Source: Roseomonas fluvialis | Lineage (GTDB): Bacteria; Pseudomonadota; Alphaproteobacteria; Acetobacterales; Acetobacteraceae | Direction: 5' to 3' | DNA: 64,000 nucleotides | NCBI RefSeq assembly: GCF_022846615.1 | Contig: NZ_AP025637.1 | Coordinates: 1,792,501 to 1,856,500, forward strand | The notes under the pieces: model-generated | Told to the model about the DNA's origin: nothing | What the model saw: the letters and a program-made list of their open reading frames with translations, nothing else | Databases searched by the model: none | Program-made: the position numbers and the translations under genes | Shown here: positions 47,871 through 57,476 of the stretch, piece by piece | Layout of the letters: the number at the start of each line of letters is the position of its first letter | Numbering within the stretch: position 1 is the stretch's first letter

Positions 47871-47940
47871 GGGTGCGTAACCTTGCCGGATCCGGCAGCG
47901 AACCCGACCTGCGCAGCATGGCGATGAGAGGGGCGGCTTG

Positions 47941-48897
47941 ATGACGGCACCGATGGCGATTGCGCAGAAGCGGCTCGACCCGGCGAAGTTTCGCGACCCG
48001 GCCCTGACCGCGAAGGGCGAACGCCGCGCCGTCGTGGGCCTGGTCGCGCTGCGCACCCTGTGGGTCAATACCGGTACGCTGTGCAACATCACCTGCCGCA
48101 ATTGCTACATCGAGAGCAGCCCGAAGAACGACGCGCTGTCCTACATCCGCGCCGAGGAGGTGCGGGGCTACCTGGATGAGGCCGCGGCGATCGGCGCACC
48201 GCTCGAGGAGGTCGGCTTCACCGGCGGCGAGCCCTTCCTCAACCGCGACCTGCCGGCGATGCTGGGCGATGTGCTCGGGCGCGGGCTGTCCGCGCTGGTG
48301 CTGACCAATGCCATGAAGCCAATGATGAACCACGCGCAGGCGCTGCTGACGCTGCGCGAGGCCTTCGGCGACGCTCTGACGCTGCGTGTGTCGATCGACC
48401 ACCACGAGGCGGCGCTGCATGACCTCGAGCGTGGCGAGGGCACTTTCGCGCGCACCATGGAAGGCCTGGTCTGGTTGGCGCAGCAGGGCTTCCGGGTCCA
48501 TGTCGCCGGCCGCGCCGGCTTCGGCGGGGACGAAGCCGCGATGCGTGCCGGCTACGCCGCCCTGTTCGCCGCGCATGGCGTGCCGATCGACGCGGCCGAC
48601 CCGGTGGCGCTGATGCTGTTTCCCGAAATGGACGCCGAGGTCGATGTCCCTGAGATCACCGAAGCCTGCTGGGGTATCCTGGGCAAATCTCCCGACCGCA
48701 TGATGTGCGCGTCCGCCCGCATGGTGGTGAAGCGCCGCGGCGAAGACCGCCCTGCGGTCGTGGCCTGCACGCTGCTGCCGCATGACCCGGCCTTCGAACT
48801 GGGCGCGACGCTGGCGGAGGCCGCGCGCCCGGTGGCGCTGAACCATGCGCACTGCGCGAAGTTCTGCGTGCTGGGCGGGGCCGCCTGCTCGCGCTGA
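47941..48897 (+). CDS. Radical SAM protein of unknown function
   Basis: The 318-residue protein has the iron-sulfur motif CNITCRNCY (C48, C52, C55), a C-x3-C-x2-C cluster, then GFTGGEPFLNRDLPAM for SAM binding. The C-terminus holds more Cys (ACTLL, HAHCAKFCVLGGAACSR), possibly an auxiliary cluster like SPASM/twitch domains, but not a clear match. ATG 47941 is used; a TTG three bases upstream is in frame. It lies 70 bases after cydDC and may be co-transcribed. The reaction and substrate are unknown. Confidence 0.8.
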   Translation: MTAPMAIAQKRLDPAKFRDPALTAKGERRAVVGLVALRTLWVNTGTLCNITCRNCYIESSPKNDALSYIRAEEVRGYLDEAAAIGAPLEEVGFTGGEPFLNRDLPAMLGDVLGRGLSALVLTNAMKPMMNHAQALLTLREAFGDALTLRVSIDHHEAALHDLERGEGTFARTMEGLVWLAQQGFRVHVAGRAGFGGDEAAMRAGYAALFAAHGVPIDAADPVALMLFPEMDAEVDVPEITEACWGILGKSPDRMMCASARMVVKRRGEDRPAVVACTLLPHDPAFELGATLAEAARPVALNHAHCAKFCVLGGAACSR

Positions 48898-48964
48898 AGC
48901 GGCGGTTGACGCCACCAGGGACTTCGCGCGACCTAGGGTCATCGCGAACCCCGGAGTCGTCCCG

Positions 48965-49345
48965 ATGCGCCGCCGCCATTTCCTCGCCGCCGCCCCTGCC
49001 GCGCTGGCCGCGGCCTGCGCACCGCAGGCCGCCATGCAGACGGTGTCGGTCTTCTTCACGGCCGACAGCGCCACCCTCGATGCCGAGGCGCAGACCGTGG
49101 TGCGGGGTGCCGCCGAACGGGCGCGCGGCACCAGCGGCCCGATCGTGGTGGTCGGCTTCGCCGGCCCCGCGGGCGGCGCGGCCTACAACCGCACCCTGTC
49201 GGAAGCGCGCGCGCAGCATGTGGCGGACCTCCTGATCAGCAACGGCGTGGCGCGCGATCGCGTGCGTATCGTGGCGCGCGGGCCGGTGCCCTTCGAATCC
49301 GTCGCCACCGAGTCCCGCCGCGTTGAGATCCGCGCCGGCGGCTGA
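48965..49345 (+). CDS. OmpA-like lipoprotein
   Basis: The 126-residue product has a lipoprotein signal ([18 protein letters not shown], lipobox Cys at 18) followed by an OmpA-like peptidoglycan-binding domain: [18 protein letters not shown], a variant of the peptidoglycan-binding loop, and [18 protein letters not shown] with the usual Arg near it. It probably anchors the outer membrane to peptidoglycan. The domain is short and some standard residues differ. Its stop is coupled to the recQ start (TGATG). Confidence 0.8.
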   Translation: MRRRHFLAAAPAALAAACAPQAAMQTVSVFFTADSATLDAEAQTVVRGAAERARGTSGPIVVVGFAGPAGGAAYNRTLSEARAQHVADLLISNGVARDRVRIVARGPVPFESVATESRRVEIRAGG

Positions 49346-51150
49346 TGCGCGCGCTGGAGGATCCCTCCGAGGTCCTCCGCCGGGTCTTCGGCCACGAAGG
49401 CTTCCGCGGCCGGCAGGAGGAGATCATCCGCCACGCCGCCGACGGCGGGTCGGGCGTGGTGCTCATGCCGACCGGCGGCGGCAAGAGCCTGTGCTTCCAG
49501 GTGCCGGCGCTGTGCCGGGCCGGGGTTGGCGTGGTTGTCTCGCCGCTGATCGCGCTGATGGAGGACCAGGTCGCCGCCTTGCGCCAGCAGGGCGTGGCCG
49601 CCGCCGCCCTGCATTCTGACCTGCCGCCGGATGAGGCGCGCGGCGTGCTGCGCGACCTGCATGGCGGGCGGCTGAAGCTGCTCTATGTCTCTCCCGAGCG
49701 GCTTACCTTGGATGGCACGCTGCAGCGGCTCGACGAATTGCCGATCGCGCTGTTCGCGGTCGATGAAGCGCATTGCGTCAGCCAGTGGGGGCATCACTTC
49801 CGGCCCGAATACCGCGGGTTGGGCGTGCTGGGGCAGCGCTTCCCGGGCGTGCCGCGCCTGGCGCTGACCGCCACCGCCGACCCGCGCACGGTCGAGGATA
49901 TCCGCCGGCAGCTCGACCTTGCCGATGCGCCGGTGTTCCGGGCGTCCTTCGACCGACCGAACATCTTCATCAGCGCCGCGCCGCGGGAGAGCGAGCGTGG
50001 GCAGTTGCGCGGGCTGATCGCGCGGGCGGGCGGTTGCGGCATCGTCTATTGCGGCTCGCGTGCGCGGACCGAGAGCACGGCCGAATGGTTGCGCGGCGAC
50101 GGGCATGATGCGCTCGCGTTCCATGCCGGGATGGATGCCGGTGCGAAGCGCGACGCACATCGCCGCTTCGCCCGTGGCGACAACGTGATCATGGCGGCCA
50201 CCATCGCCTTCGGCATGGGGATCGACCGACCGGATGTGCGCTGGGTCGCGCACCTGGACCTGCCGCGCAGCCCCGAGAGCTGGTACCAGGAGATCGGCCG
50301 TGGCGGCCGCGATGGCCTGCCTGCGATGGCGCTGCTGATGTACGGCGCGGGCGACATGGCCCTGGCGCGGCACCGCATCGCCGAGAGCCCCGCGAGCGAG
50401 GAGCAGAAGCGCGTCGAGCGGTCGCGCCTCGATGCCATGATCGCGATCGCCGAGGCTTCGACCTGCCGTCGCACGCTGCTGCTGCGCTGCTTCGGCGAGG
50501 AACCTGAGAAAGCCGAGTGCGGCGCCTGCGATGTGTGCCGCACGCCGCCGCGCCTGGTCGATGGGACGGTGTCGGCGCAGAAGATGCTCTCCGCCGTGGT
50601 GCGCACCGGGCAGCGCTTCGGTGTGGGCCATGTGGTCGATGTCCTGCGCGGGCGCCTGACCGACAAGGTCGCGCAGTTCGCCCATGACAAGTTGCCGACC
50701 TTCGGCATCGGCAAGGATGTGTCGGACAGCGCGTGGCGCGGCATCGCGCGGCAGCTCGTGGCGCGCGGCGTGCTGGACGTGGCGGTGGAAAACCACGGCG
50801 AGCTGGTCGCGACTGAAGCGGCGCGTGCCGTCCTGCGCGGGCAGGAAGCGGTGATGCTGCGCGAGGATACGGCGCAGCCCTCGGCCCGCCGCGCCGCACG
50901 CGAGGAAGGCCCGCAGGCGGGGTCCGGAGATCCCGTGTTCGAGGCGCTGCGCGCCTGGCGCCGCGGTGTGGCGCAGGCGCAGGGCGTGCCGGCCTATGTG
51001 GTGGCCGATGATCGCACTCTGGCGGGCATCGCGTCGCGGCTGCCGGCCACGATCGACGATCTGCTCGAGGTTCCTGGCATGGGGCGCTCGCGGGTCGAAC
51101 GCTATGGCGGGGATATCCTGCGCATCGTGGCGGAGAGTGCCGGCGTGTGA
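49345..51150 (+). CDS. recQ: ATP-dependent DNA helicase RecQ
   Basis: The 601-residue superfamily 2 helicase has Walker [14 protein letters not shown] (PTGGGKS at 42-48), DEAH box [18 protein letters not shown], motif [11 protein letters not shown], the RecQ-C zinc Cys set (CRRTLLLRC and CGACDVC) and a C-terminal HRDC domain ending near residue 600 ([18 protein letters not shown]). It unwinds forked and recombinational DNA. The start shares bases with the upstream stop, so it is translated with the lipoprotein gene. Confidence 0.96.
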   Translation: MRALEDPSEVLRRVFGHEGFRGRQEEIIRHAADGGSGVVLMPTGGGKSLCFQVPALCRAGVGVVVSPLIALMEDQVAALRQQGVAAAALHSDLPPDEARGVLRDLHGGRLKLLYVSPERLTLDGTLQRLDELPIALFAVDEAHCVSQWGHHFRPEYRGLGVLGQRFPGVPRLALTATADPRTVEDIRRQLDLADAPVFRASFDRPNIFISAAPRESERGQLRGLIARAGGCGIVYCGSRARTESTAEWLRGDGHDALAFHAGMDAGAKRDAHRRFARGDNVIMAATIAFGMGIDRPDVRWVAHLDLPRSPESWYQEIGRGGRDGLPAMALLMYGAGDMALARHRIAESPASEEQKRVERSRLDAMIAIAEASTCRRTLLLRCFGEEPEKAECGACDVCRTPPRLVDGTVSAQKMLSAVVRTGQRFGVGHVVDVLRGRLTDKVAQFAHDKLPTFGIGKDVSDSAWRGIARQLVARGVLDVAVENHGELVATEAARAVLRGQEAVMLREDTAQPSARRAAREEGPQAGSGDPVFEALRAWRRGVAQAQGVPAYVVADDRTLAGIASRLPATIDDLLEVPGMGRSRVERYGGDILRIVAESAGV

Positions 51151-51216
51151 TGTGGCGCGCATGGCGCGCGCGCCGCGCCCGCGGTATCTTGCGACGCAAA
51201 GTCGGGGAACCCATCC

Positions 51217-51786
51217 ATGCGTCGATCCATCCTGCTGTCTGCCGCCATTGCTGCGCTGCTGGCCGCCACGCCGGCGCGTGCGGATGACATCGCCAACGCC
51301 ATCACCGAGGCGCAGCGCGCCTACCAGGGTGGTCAGATCCAGGCGGCGCAGACGGCCTTGCAGGAGGCGATGCAACTGCTCTCGCAGCGCGCCGCCGCTG
51401 GGCTGGCCGCCGCACTGCCCGATGGACTGCCAGGCTGGACGGCGGAGGAGGCGAGTTCGAACGCCGCCGGCGCGGCCGGTCTGTTCGGTGGGTCCACGGC
51501 GTCGCGCAGCTATCGCAACGCCCAGGGCCAGACGGTCGAGATCCAGGTGATGAGCGACAATCCGATGATCGCGCAACTCGGCGCGATCCTGGCGAACCCG
51601 ATGCTAGCCGGGGCGATGGGGCGCCTGGTACGGATCGGCGAGCAGCGCGCCATCCAGGGTAATGATGGCAATGTCCAGATGTTGGTGGACAACCGCATCC
51701 TGGTGCAGGTCCAGGGCGATGCGCCGGCGGAGGCGAAGCTCGCCTATGCGCGGGCTATCAACGTCGCGCGCCTCGCCGGGCGCTGA
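51217..51786 (+). CDS. Secreted protein of unknown function
   Basis: The 189-residue product has a signal peptide (MRRSILLSAAIAALLAATPARA). A helical part follows (AITEAQRAYQGGQIQAAQTALQEAMQ, about 27-55), then TAEEASSNAAGAAGLFGGSTASRSY and a beta-like region (QTVEIQVMSDNPMI; NVQMLVDNRILVQVQG). I recognise no domain; the layout resembles small periplasmic proteins that might regulate or assemble something. It converges with grxD. No partner gene is evident. Confidence 0.65.
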   Translation: MRRSILLSAAIAALLAATPARADDIANAITEAQRAYQGGQIQAAQTALQEAMQLLSQRAAAGLAAALPDGLPGWTAEEASSNAAGAAGLFGGSTASRSYRNAQGQTVEIQVMSDNPMIAQLGAILANPMLAGAMGRLVRIGEQRAIQGNDGNVQMLVDNRILVQVQGDAPAEAKLAYARAINVARLAGR

Positions 51787-51794
51787 CGCCATTT

Positions 51795-51820
51795 CCGACC
51801 AGCGGAGAACCGCTGATCGG
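51795..51820. terminator. Hairpin between convergent genes
   Basis: Arms at 51795-51805 and 51810-51820 form an 11-base stem with one C-A mismatch around an AGAA loop, nine bases after the secreted-protein stop. T/A-rich flanks lie on both sides, so it could end transcripts from both directions. Confidence 0.6.
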
Positions 51821-51967
51821 ATTTCCAGCCCCCGAAACCATCGACTCTGCAGCGCGTCATCCGACCAGACGGATCCAGTGTGATCGGGTCGTGCTGCAAG
51901 CGGGGCGAAGGACGAACGGGCCCGTCTGGCCAGGGCCGCGCCAGGTGGCACAGCCCCGGGCGACGCG

Positions 51968-52306
51968 TCAGGCCTCTGCCTTGTGGGGAACGCCCTTCTC
52001 GGCCAACAGGCTGCCGAGTTCACCGGCCTGGAACATCTCGGTGACGATGTCGCAGCCGCCGACGAATTCGCCGCCGACGTAAAGCTGCGGGATGGTCGGC
52101 CAGTTGGAGAATTCCTTGATCCCCTCGCGGATCTCCATGTCCTCGAGCACATTCACGCCCTTGAAGGGCACGCCCATGTGGCTGAGGATCTGCACGACAC
52201 GGGCGGAGAAGCCGCACTGAGGGAACACCGGCGTGCCCTTCATGAAGAGCACCACGGGGTTCTCGGTGATGGCGGCCTGGATGCGATCGTGGGTCGGGTT
52301 GCTCAT
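51968..52306 (-). CDS. grxD: Monothiol glutaredoxin, CGFS type
   Basis: The 112-residue glutaredoxin has the CGFS active site (C31-S34) in [18 protein letters not shown] and the glutathione-binding [18 protein letters not shown]. Monothiol CGFS glutaredoxins carry [2Fe-2S] clusters and pair with BolA proteins, whose gene lies directly upstream and overlaps it (ATGA). Order on the minus strand is purL-bolA-grxD, a common alphaproteobacterial arrangement. It likely delivers iron-sulfur clusters rather than acting as a thiol oxidoreductase. Confidence 0.97.
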   Translation of the reverse strand: MSNPTHDRIQAAITENPVVLFMKGTPVFPQCGFSARVVQILSHMGVPFKGVNVLEDMEIREGIKEFSNWPTIPQLYVGGEFVGGCDIVTEMFQAGELGSLLAEKGVPHKAEA

Positions 52307-52551
52307 CGCGCGGTATCCTGTTCCGGGGCGGAGGTCTGAAGGGCCAACGCATGCAGAACGCCGCCCATGCGGCCCTGCAGCGCGGCGTAGACGATCTGGT
52401 GCTGCTTGACGCGGGGAATGCCGCGGAAGGATTCCGAGACGACTTTGGCGGCGTAGTGGTCGCCATCCCCGGCCAGGTCCTCGATGGTGACCTCGGCATC
52501 GGGGAGCGCGGACTTGATCAGCGCCTCGATCTCCGCCGGTTGCATCGCCAT
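52303..52551 (-). CDS. bolA: BolA/IbaG-family protein
   Basis: The 82-residue protein matches the short BolA/IbaG type: [32 protein letters not shown] near the start and [23 protein letters not shown] later, where the conserved His helps bind a shared iron-sulfur cluster with the monothiol glutaredoxin. ATG 52551 overlaps the purL stop (ATGA). A second Met two codons in (52545) is possible. It probably functions with GrxD in iron-sulfur sensing or repair. Confidence 0.95.
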   Translation of the reverse strand: MAMQPAEIEALIKSALPDAEVTIEDLAGDGDHYAAKVVSESFRGIPRVKQHQIVYAALQGRMGGVLHALALQTSAPEQDTAR

Positions 52552-54773
52552 CAGGCGGACCTCCCTTCCATCAGCGCGGGCAGGGTGGCTTCGTTCGCGG
52601 CCCTGAGCGCGCCCACAGATATGGACTGGCCGGTTGCCAGAACCAAGTCCCCGCCGCTGCTGCGCCCGAGCCGCGCAGCCGGCACGCCGGCGGCGGTCGC
52701 GGTGGCGATGAAGGCGGTGGCGTCGGGGACCGCCACCACGTAGCGGGCCTGGTCCTCCCCGAACCAGAAGGCGTGGGCCGGCAACGTGTCCGGGGCGGGG
52801 GCGAGGGTCGCGCCGAAGCCGGTCTCCATGGCCATCTCTGCCAGCGTCACCAGCAGGCCGCCATCGGCGCAATCGTGGCAGGCCTGCACGGCGCCGGCGA
52901 GGATCTGGGCGCGGATGAAGTCGCCGTTGCGGCGTTCGGCCGTGAGGTCCACGGGCGGGGGGGCACCTTCCTCGCGGCCGGCGACCTCGCGCAGCCAGAG
53001 GGACTGGCCAAGCCAGCCCTGCGTCGTGCCGACCAGGACCAGGTCGGCGCTGGCGGGCATGCCGAGGCCGATGGCGTGGCGTGCATCCTCCAGCACGCCC
53101 ACGCCGCCGATGGCGGGAGTGGGGAGGATGGGGCGGCCCTCGGTCTCGTTGTAGAGGGAGACATTGCCGCTGATCACCGGGAAGTCGAGCGCGGTGCAGG
53201 CCGCCGCCATGCCGCGCACGGCGCCGGCGAACTGGCCCATGATGCGGGGCTTCTCCGGGTTGCCGAAGTTCATGTTGTCGGTGATGGCGAGGGGCAGGGC
53301 GCCGGTCGCGGTGATGTTGCGCCAGGCCTCGGCCACCGCCTGCTTGCCGCCCTCCACCGGGTCGGCCACCACGTAGCGGGGGGTGCAGTCGGTTGTCATG
53401 GCGAGGGCACGGTCGTGGTCCTCGATGCGCACGATGGCGGCGTCGGCGGCGCCGGGGCGCTTCACGGTCTGGCCGTTCACCAGGCTGTCGTACTGGTCCC
53501 AGATCCAGCGGCGGGAGCAGAGGTCGGGGCAGGCGACCAGGCGCATCAGCGCGGCCTCGATGCCGATGGGGTCCGCGATGGTCGCGGCGTCCAGCACGGG
53601 CTGGGGCGGGGTGTCCTCGGTCGGGCGGCGGTAGAGGGGGGCTTCCGATTCCAGGGGGGCGAGGGGGATGTCCGCTTCCACTTCGCCCTTGTGGCGGATG
53701 ACGATGCGGCCGGTGTCGGTGAGGTGGCCGATCACCGCGAAGTCCAGCTCCCACTTGGTGAAGATGGCTTCTGCCTGCGCTTCGCGGCCGGGCTTGAGGA
53801 CCATGAGCATGCGCTCCTGGCTCTCGCTCAGCATCATCTCGTAGGCGGTCATGCCGGTTTCGCGCTGGGGGACGCTATCAAGTGTGAGGTCCACGCCCAT
53901 GCCGCCCTTGCCCGCCATCTCGACGCCCGAGCTGGTCAGGCCCGCCGCGCCCATGTCCTGGATGGCGACGATGGCGTCGGTGGCCATGAGTTCCAGGCAG
54001 GCCTCGATGAGGAGCTTCTCGGCGAAGGGGTCGCCGATCTGGACGGTGGGGCGCTTTTCCTCGCTGTCCGCGCTGAACTCCGCACTGGACATGGTGGCGC
54101 CGTGGATGCCGTCGCGGCCGGTCTTGGAACCCACATAGACCACCGGGTTGCCGACACCCGTGGCGGCGGCGGTGAAGATGCGGTCGGCCTTGGCGATGCC
54201 GACCGTCATGGCGTTGACCAGCGGGTTGCCGTTGTAGGCGGGGTGGAAGTTGACCTCGCCGCCCACGGTGGGGACGCCCACGCAATTGCCGTAGCCGCCG
54301 ATGCCGCGCACCACGCCGTCGATCACCTGCTTCATCCGCGGCGCGTCGGGGCTGCCGAAGCGGAGCGCGTTGAGGTTGGCGATGGGGCGGGCACCCATGG
54401 TGAAGACATCGCGCAGGATGCCGCCCACACCGGTGGCGGCGCCGTTGTAGGGCTCGATCCAGCTCGGGTGGTTGTGGGATTCCATCTTGAAGACGGCGGC
54501 CAGGCCGTCGCCGATGGCGATGACGCCGGCATTCTCCCCGGGGCCCTGGATGACCCAGGGGGCTTTGGTCGGGAGTTCCTTCAGCCAGATGCGGCTGGAT
54601 TTGTAGGAGCAGTGTTCCGACCACATCACGGAGAACACGCCGAGTTCGGTCAGCGAGGGGGTGCGGCCGAGGATGGCCAGCGCGCGGTCGTATTCGTCCG
54701 GCTTCAGGCCGAATTCGGCGGCGAGCTGGGCGGCGCGGGCGGGGTCGAGCGGCGTGGGCGTGGCGGCGGTCAT
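52551..54773 (-). CDS. purL: Phosphoribosylformylglycinamidine synthase II (small PurL)
   Basis: The 740-residue protein is the small PurL synthetase subunit, which acts with PurQ and PurS to make formylglycinamidine ribotide. Diagnostic segments include [14 protein letters not shown] with the catalytic His, [41 protein letters not shown], and [14 protein letters not shown]. Its partners purQ, purS and purC are 6 kb away on the same strand with unrelated genes between. bolA and grxD follow with overlapping codons. Confidence 0.98.
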   Translation of the reverse strand: MTAATPTPLDPARAAQLAAEFGLKPDEYDRALAILGRTPSLTELGVFSVMWSEHCSYKSSRIWLKELPTKAPWVIQGPGENAGVIAIGDGLAAVFKMESHNHPSWIEPYNGAATGVGGILRDVFTMGARPIANLNALRFGSPDAPRMKQVIDGVVRGIGGYGNCVGVPTVGGEVNFHPAYNGNPLVNAMTVGIAKADRIFTAAATGVGNPVVYVGSKTGRDGIHGATMSSAEFSADSEEKRPTVQIGDPFAEKLLIEACLELMATDAIVAIQDMGAAGLTSSGVEMAGKGGMGVDLTLDSVPQRETGMTAYEMMLSESQERMLMVLKPGREAQAEAIFTKWELDFAVIGHLTDTGRIVIRHKGEVEADIPLAPLESEAPLYRRPTEDTPPQPVLDAATIADPIGIEAALMRLVACPDLCSRRWIWDQYDSLVNGQTVKRPGAADAAIVRIEDHDRALAMTTDCTPRYVVADPVEGGKQAVAEAWRNITATGALPLAITDNMNFGNPEKPRIMGQFAGAVRGMAAACTALDFPVISGNVSLYNETEGRPILPTPAIGGVGVLEDARHAIGLGMPASADLVLVGTTQGWLGQSLWLREVAGREEGAPPPVDLTAERRNGDFIRAQILAGAVQACHDCADGGLLVTLAEMAMETGFGATLAPAPDTLPAHAFWFGEDQARYVVAVPDATAFIATATAAGVPAARLGRSSGGDLVLATGQSISVGALRAANEATLPALMEGRSA

Positions 54774-54824
54774 GCCTGCCTTGTGGGTAGGGCGGTGGCC
54801 GCTGTCCAGGGGGTGTCTGCGCGG

Positions 54825-54842
54825 GGCTGGTCATGACCAGCC
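54825..54842. repeat. Perfect 18-bp palindrome
   Basis: GGCTGGTCATGACCAGCC reads the same on both strands and includes the stop codon of the transposase-like gene. It could be an operator for purL, whose start is about 50 bases away, or a transcription or mobile-element end. Confidence 0.6.
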
Positions 54843-55418
54843 GAGGCGCTGCTGGCGGGTGAGGTGCTTCACACCGCCGATGACGCGATGGAGCTGTTTC
54901 AGCGCCTTGGTGAGGGCGCGGTAGGCGTCGCATTGCGCTTTCGTTTCGGGGTAGGGCGGGAAGCGCGTGTGCTTCAGGCTTTCGGACAAATCGGGGTTGG
55001 GGAGCTTGTCCGGCGGGCCGTTCAGGGCCTGGAGGAAGCCGAGGCGGCGGATGAGGACGAGGAATTTCAGCCCCCGGAGGCGCACGGCGCGGCGGCAGGC
55101 GCGGAAGATGAGGGGGGCGATCTCGTTCAGCGGGTGCTTGGGATCGTTTTCCTTGAGGGCTTCGAGCAGGCGTTCCCAGAGGCCGGCATGGGTGAGGCGG
55201 CGGAAGTAGCGGGAGACGGTGTCGGGCTTGCCGTGTTCGGGCGGGAGGGCGCTCCAGGGGGCGGTGGTGCAGGCGAGGTGGAATATGGCGTTCATGCGGC
55301 CGCGGAGGTCGCCGATGGAGCGGCCGGCGGGGGAGCGGGGGAGGATGTAGGGGAGGAGGGCGAGGAATTGGGTGGGGGTGAGGGGGTGGGGGACGGGGAA
55401 TGATGCGGTGTGGGGCAT
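54831..55418 (-). CDS. Transposase-like protein lacking a visible DDE domain
   Basis: The 195-residue protein has an N-terminal region like the DUF4096 part of IS5-group transposases: LTPTQFLALLPYILP, SIGDLRGRMNAIFHLACTTAPWSALPP and TVSRYFRRLTHAGLWERLLEAL. The rest (PLIFRACRRAVRLRGLKFLVLIRRLG) is basic and has no DDE-type catalytic spacing. No terminal inverted repeats are visible. It may be a domesticated or truncated transposase; such single-gene proteins seem widespread in this family (recollection). Starts at 55418 (MPHTASF) or 55430 and 55448 are possible. It lies next to a low-GC ATPase gene. Confidence 0.6.
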   Translation of the reverse strand: MPHTASFPVPHPLTPTQFLALLPYILPRSPAGRSIGDLRGRMNAIFHLACTTAPWSALPPEHGKPDTVSRYFRRLTHAGLWERLLEALKENDPKHPLNEIAPLIFRACRRAVRLRGLKFLVLIRRLGFLQALNGPPDKLPNPDLSESLKHTRFPPYPETKAQCDAYRALTKALKQLHRVIGGVKHLTRQQRLGWS

Positions 55419-55564
55419 GCCTCGCAACATATCCGGGGGGCGACGCAAATGGAATTATTTCCTATAAACTCCTTGCGCACGTTTTCGTGGTTCTCCCTAA
55501 CGCCTTTGGCGATAATCTGAGGCAGCTGGATTCGGCCAGTCTCGCCATAGCTGTCGGAACAAGA

Positions 55565-57319
55565 ATGATAACGAAAATTTCGTTGCGAAACTTTAAGAAA
55601 TTCCGCGAAAACTCGATCTCATTTCACCGTAATGGCGTTTCTTTCGTTGCAGGCGGCAACAATTCCGGAAAATCAACGATACTCCAGGCGCTCGCGGTCT
55701 GGGAGTTCTGCCGGACGGTCTTGGAGATGGAGCGTGGAAAGGAAAGTCTTGTTTCTGGATACAAAAGACAAGGACTGGGCCTTTCTGATGACGAGTTTTC
55801 GCCAGTCGCTATTGCTAGCCTGAAGCATCTTTGGACCAACTTAAAGACGCAACATCCAGAGGCAGCGGATGGGTACTCGTTAAGCGTGGCGTGTTGCTGG
55901 ACTAATCAGATTAACGAAGAACGAGAATTGGAGATTTCTCTTGCTCTCGCTAATGATAGACTTTTTATCAAATCGTCGAAGTCTAATCTGCTTTTGGGTG
56001 AAGCAATCCCAACCATAGCCTACCTCCCACCCTTTGCTGGCATCGTGAGTAGGGAGAACCTGATGTCCGGCGCAGAGCGACGATCACTGATTGGGCGAGG
56101 GCTCGCGGGAGGCGTCATTAGAAATTTACTGTGGGATATGCACCAGGAAAATGAAAAGCAGCGTGCTCTGCTAAAAATTGGCCGCACAAAAATCAAAGAT
56201 AGTGATTTGCAAAAGCTCCGACAGACCGATCCGTGGGAACAACTTCAAGTAGCTATGGCTACGAATTTCAATGCACAGCTGGAAATAGGCCCTTACAATT
56301 CAATGTATCACAGTAATATTAAAGTGAACTGCATAAAGGGAGAGATGTCGTCTGGAATCTTTAAAAGATTTGTAAAATATAATCCGCGGGACCTGATGTC
56401 AGAGGGGAGTGGATTTCTGCAATGGCTAAGCGTCTATGTTCTAGCTCTAAACCCAAGTTTTGGAACTATCCTGCTCGATGAGCCGGACGCTCACCTGCAC
56501 CCCTCTCTGCAGAGTCAACTTGTAAGGCAGCTCGAGCTGATAGCTGATAACAATAAAAAACAAGTATTAATGGCAACTCATTCAACCGAGATACTTCGGT
56601 ATGTCGATCATTCGAAAATACTACACATACGACCAAATAAAATATCCTACGTGCAATCGTCTGATCAGCGCACGAGTTTGTTTCTTGGGTTGGGGAGTGA
56701 GTATTCTCCAAAGCTCGATCCTCTTCGGAGGAATAAGAAGCTTCTTATTGTTGAGGGGCCGGGCGACGAGAGGTTATTGCGAATATGGGCCGCCAAAATC
56801 GGTATGAGATGGCCTGTTGATCTTGTTGTTTGGCCGTGGAGTGCTAGTCACATAGAAAGAAAGCACTTATTTGTGCAGCTAAAGTCAGAAATACCCGCGC
56901 TGAAAGCCTTAAGTCTTCGAGACCGTGATGATCTAGAAATAAACCATGTAAACAAACTGACGCTTGAAGACAAGTCGGTAAAAAATTCCGAAGCTGACTT
57001 GCTAATCAGAGTGTGGCGGCGGCGTCATATCGAAAACTATCTTATGTGTCCCGACGCCATATCGAGGGCGCTAATCAGATATGTCGAGGATGTCGAGCAG
57101 TTCTTCCAATCACATGCAATCGTTATTCCGCCGAATTTCGCATCCAGAGATATTCCTGCCGCTCTGGCCGATGCGCGTGGAAAGGAAATGATTAGAGAGG
57201 GCGCAAATTCTCTGTACCGAAATTTCAATATAAGTCCAGAAGATATTGCAAAAGAAATGCGTGAAGATGAAATTGCAGATGACATTAAAGAGATACTTGC
57301 GCAAATCGCGTCTCTTTAA
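55565..57319 (+). CDS. ABC-type ATPase fused to TOPRIM-like nuclease domain (OLD/PARIS-like)
   Basis: The 584-residue product has an SMC/RecF-like ATPase: Walker A GGNNSGKST (30-38), an MSEGSGFLQ signature (278-286), Walker B TILLDEPDAHLHP (301-313) and switch His in ATHS (337-340). A TOPRIM-like domain follows: LLIVEGPGDE with acidic E397, LRDRDD with D453 and D455, and RRRHIENYLM (486-494), a motif I associate with DUF4435/TOPRIM proteins. Such proteins are mostly defence factors (OLD, PARIS AriA/AriB). Base composition is far lower in G+C than all neighbours, so it was probably acquired. ATG 55565 is used; the frame is open to 55400. No partner gene is seen. Confidence 0.75.
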   Translation: MITKISLRNFKKFRENSISFHRNGVSFVAGGNNSGKSTILQALAVWEFCRTVLEMERGKESLVSGYKRQGLGLSDDEFSPVAIASLKHLWTNLKTQHPEAADGYSLSVACCWTNQINEERELEISLALANDRLFIKSSKSNLLLGEAIPTIAYLPPFAGIVSRENLMSGAERRSLIGRGLAGGVIRNLLWDMHQENEKQRALLKIGRTKIKDSDLQKLRQTDPWEQLQVAMATNFNAQLEIGPYNSMYHSNIKVNCIKGEMSSGIFKRFVKYNPRDLMSEGSGFLQWLSVYVLALNPSFGTILLDEPDAHLHPSLQSQLVRQLELIADNNKKQVLMATHSTEILRYVDHSKILHIRPNKISYVQSSDQRTSLFLGLGSEYSPKLDPLRRNKKLLIVEGPGDERLLRIWAAKIGMRWPVDLVVWPWSASHIERKHLFVQLKSEIPALKALSLRDRDDLEINHVNKLTLEDKSVKNSEADLLIRVWRRRHIENYLMCPDAISRALIRYVEDVEQFFQSHAIVIPPNFASRDIPAALADARGKEMIREGANSLYRNFNISPEDIAKEMREDEIADDIKEILAQIASL

Positions 57320-57371
57320 TGAGGTGTTCGATAAGGGGCTATTGTTTAGAAGGGAAGTAAAAAATGTTTTC

Positions 57372-57428
57372 CCCGAAGGTGGAGGAAACTGAGCTTCCGG
57401 CCGGGGTGCAGGGGCAGAGCCCCTGCGA
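57372..57428. repeat. 57-bp double-hairpin element, copy A
   Basis: It matches copy B at 54 of 57 bases. The GCAGGGGC-AGA-GCCCCTGC hairpin (37-55 of the element) is intact. The other hairpin has lost several pairs because of all three differences. It lies between the ATPase-TOPRIM stop and the class II aldolase stop and could terminate both. Confidence 0.85.
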
Positions 57429-57476
57429 AGCCGCCCGGCGAGAACGCGCCCTCGCCGAGCGTCGTCCCAGAGCGCC

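Noticed and set aside
45558..48101. 847-codon minus-strand frame over cydDC
   Set aside because: Antisense to cydD and cydC, with Arg/Gln/His/Ala-rich content and no motif.
52773..54836. 687-codon open frame on the plus strand across purL
   Set aside because: It lies antisense to a clear purL and its product is low-complexity Gly/Ala/His/Asp, typical of shadow frames in very GC-rich DNA.
55400..57319. Longer start for the ATPase-TOPRIM protein at 55400
   Set aside because: The extra 55 residues cross the GC boundary and overlap the opposite transposase-like gene; ATG 55565 starts the protein just before the ATPase strand, as in relatives.
54831..57428. Complete insertion sequence or composite transposon with the ATPase as cargo
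   Set aside because: I could not find matching inverted repeats or a target-site duplication at the edges, and the transposase-like protein lacks a DDE domain.
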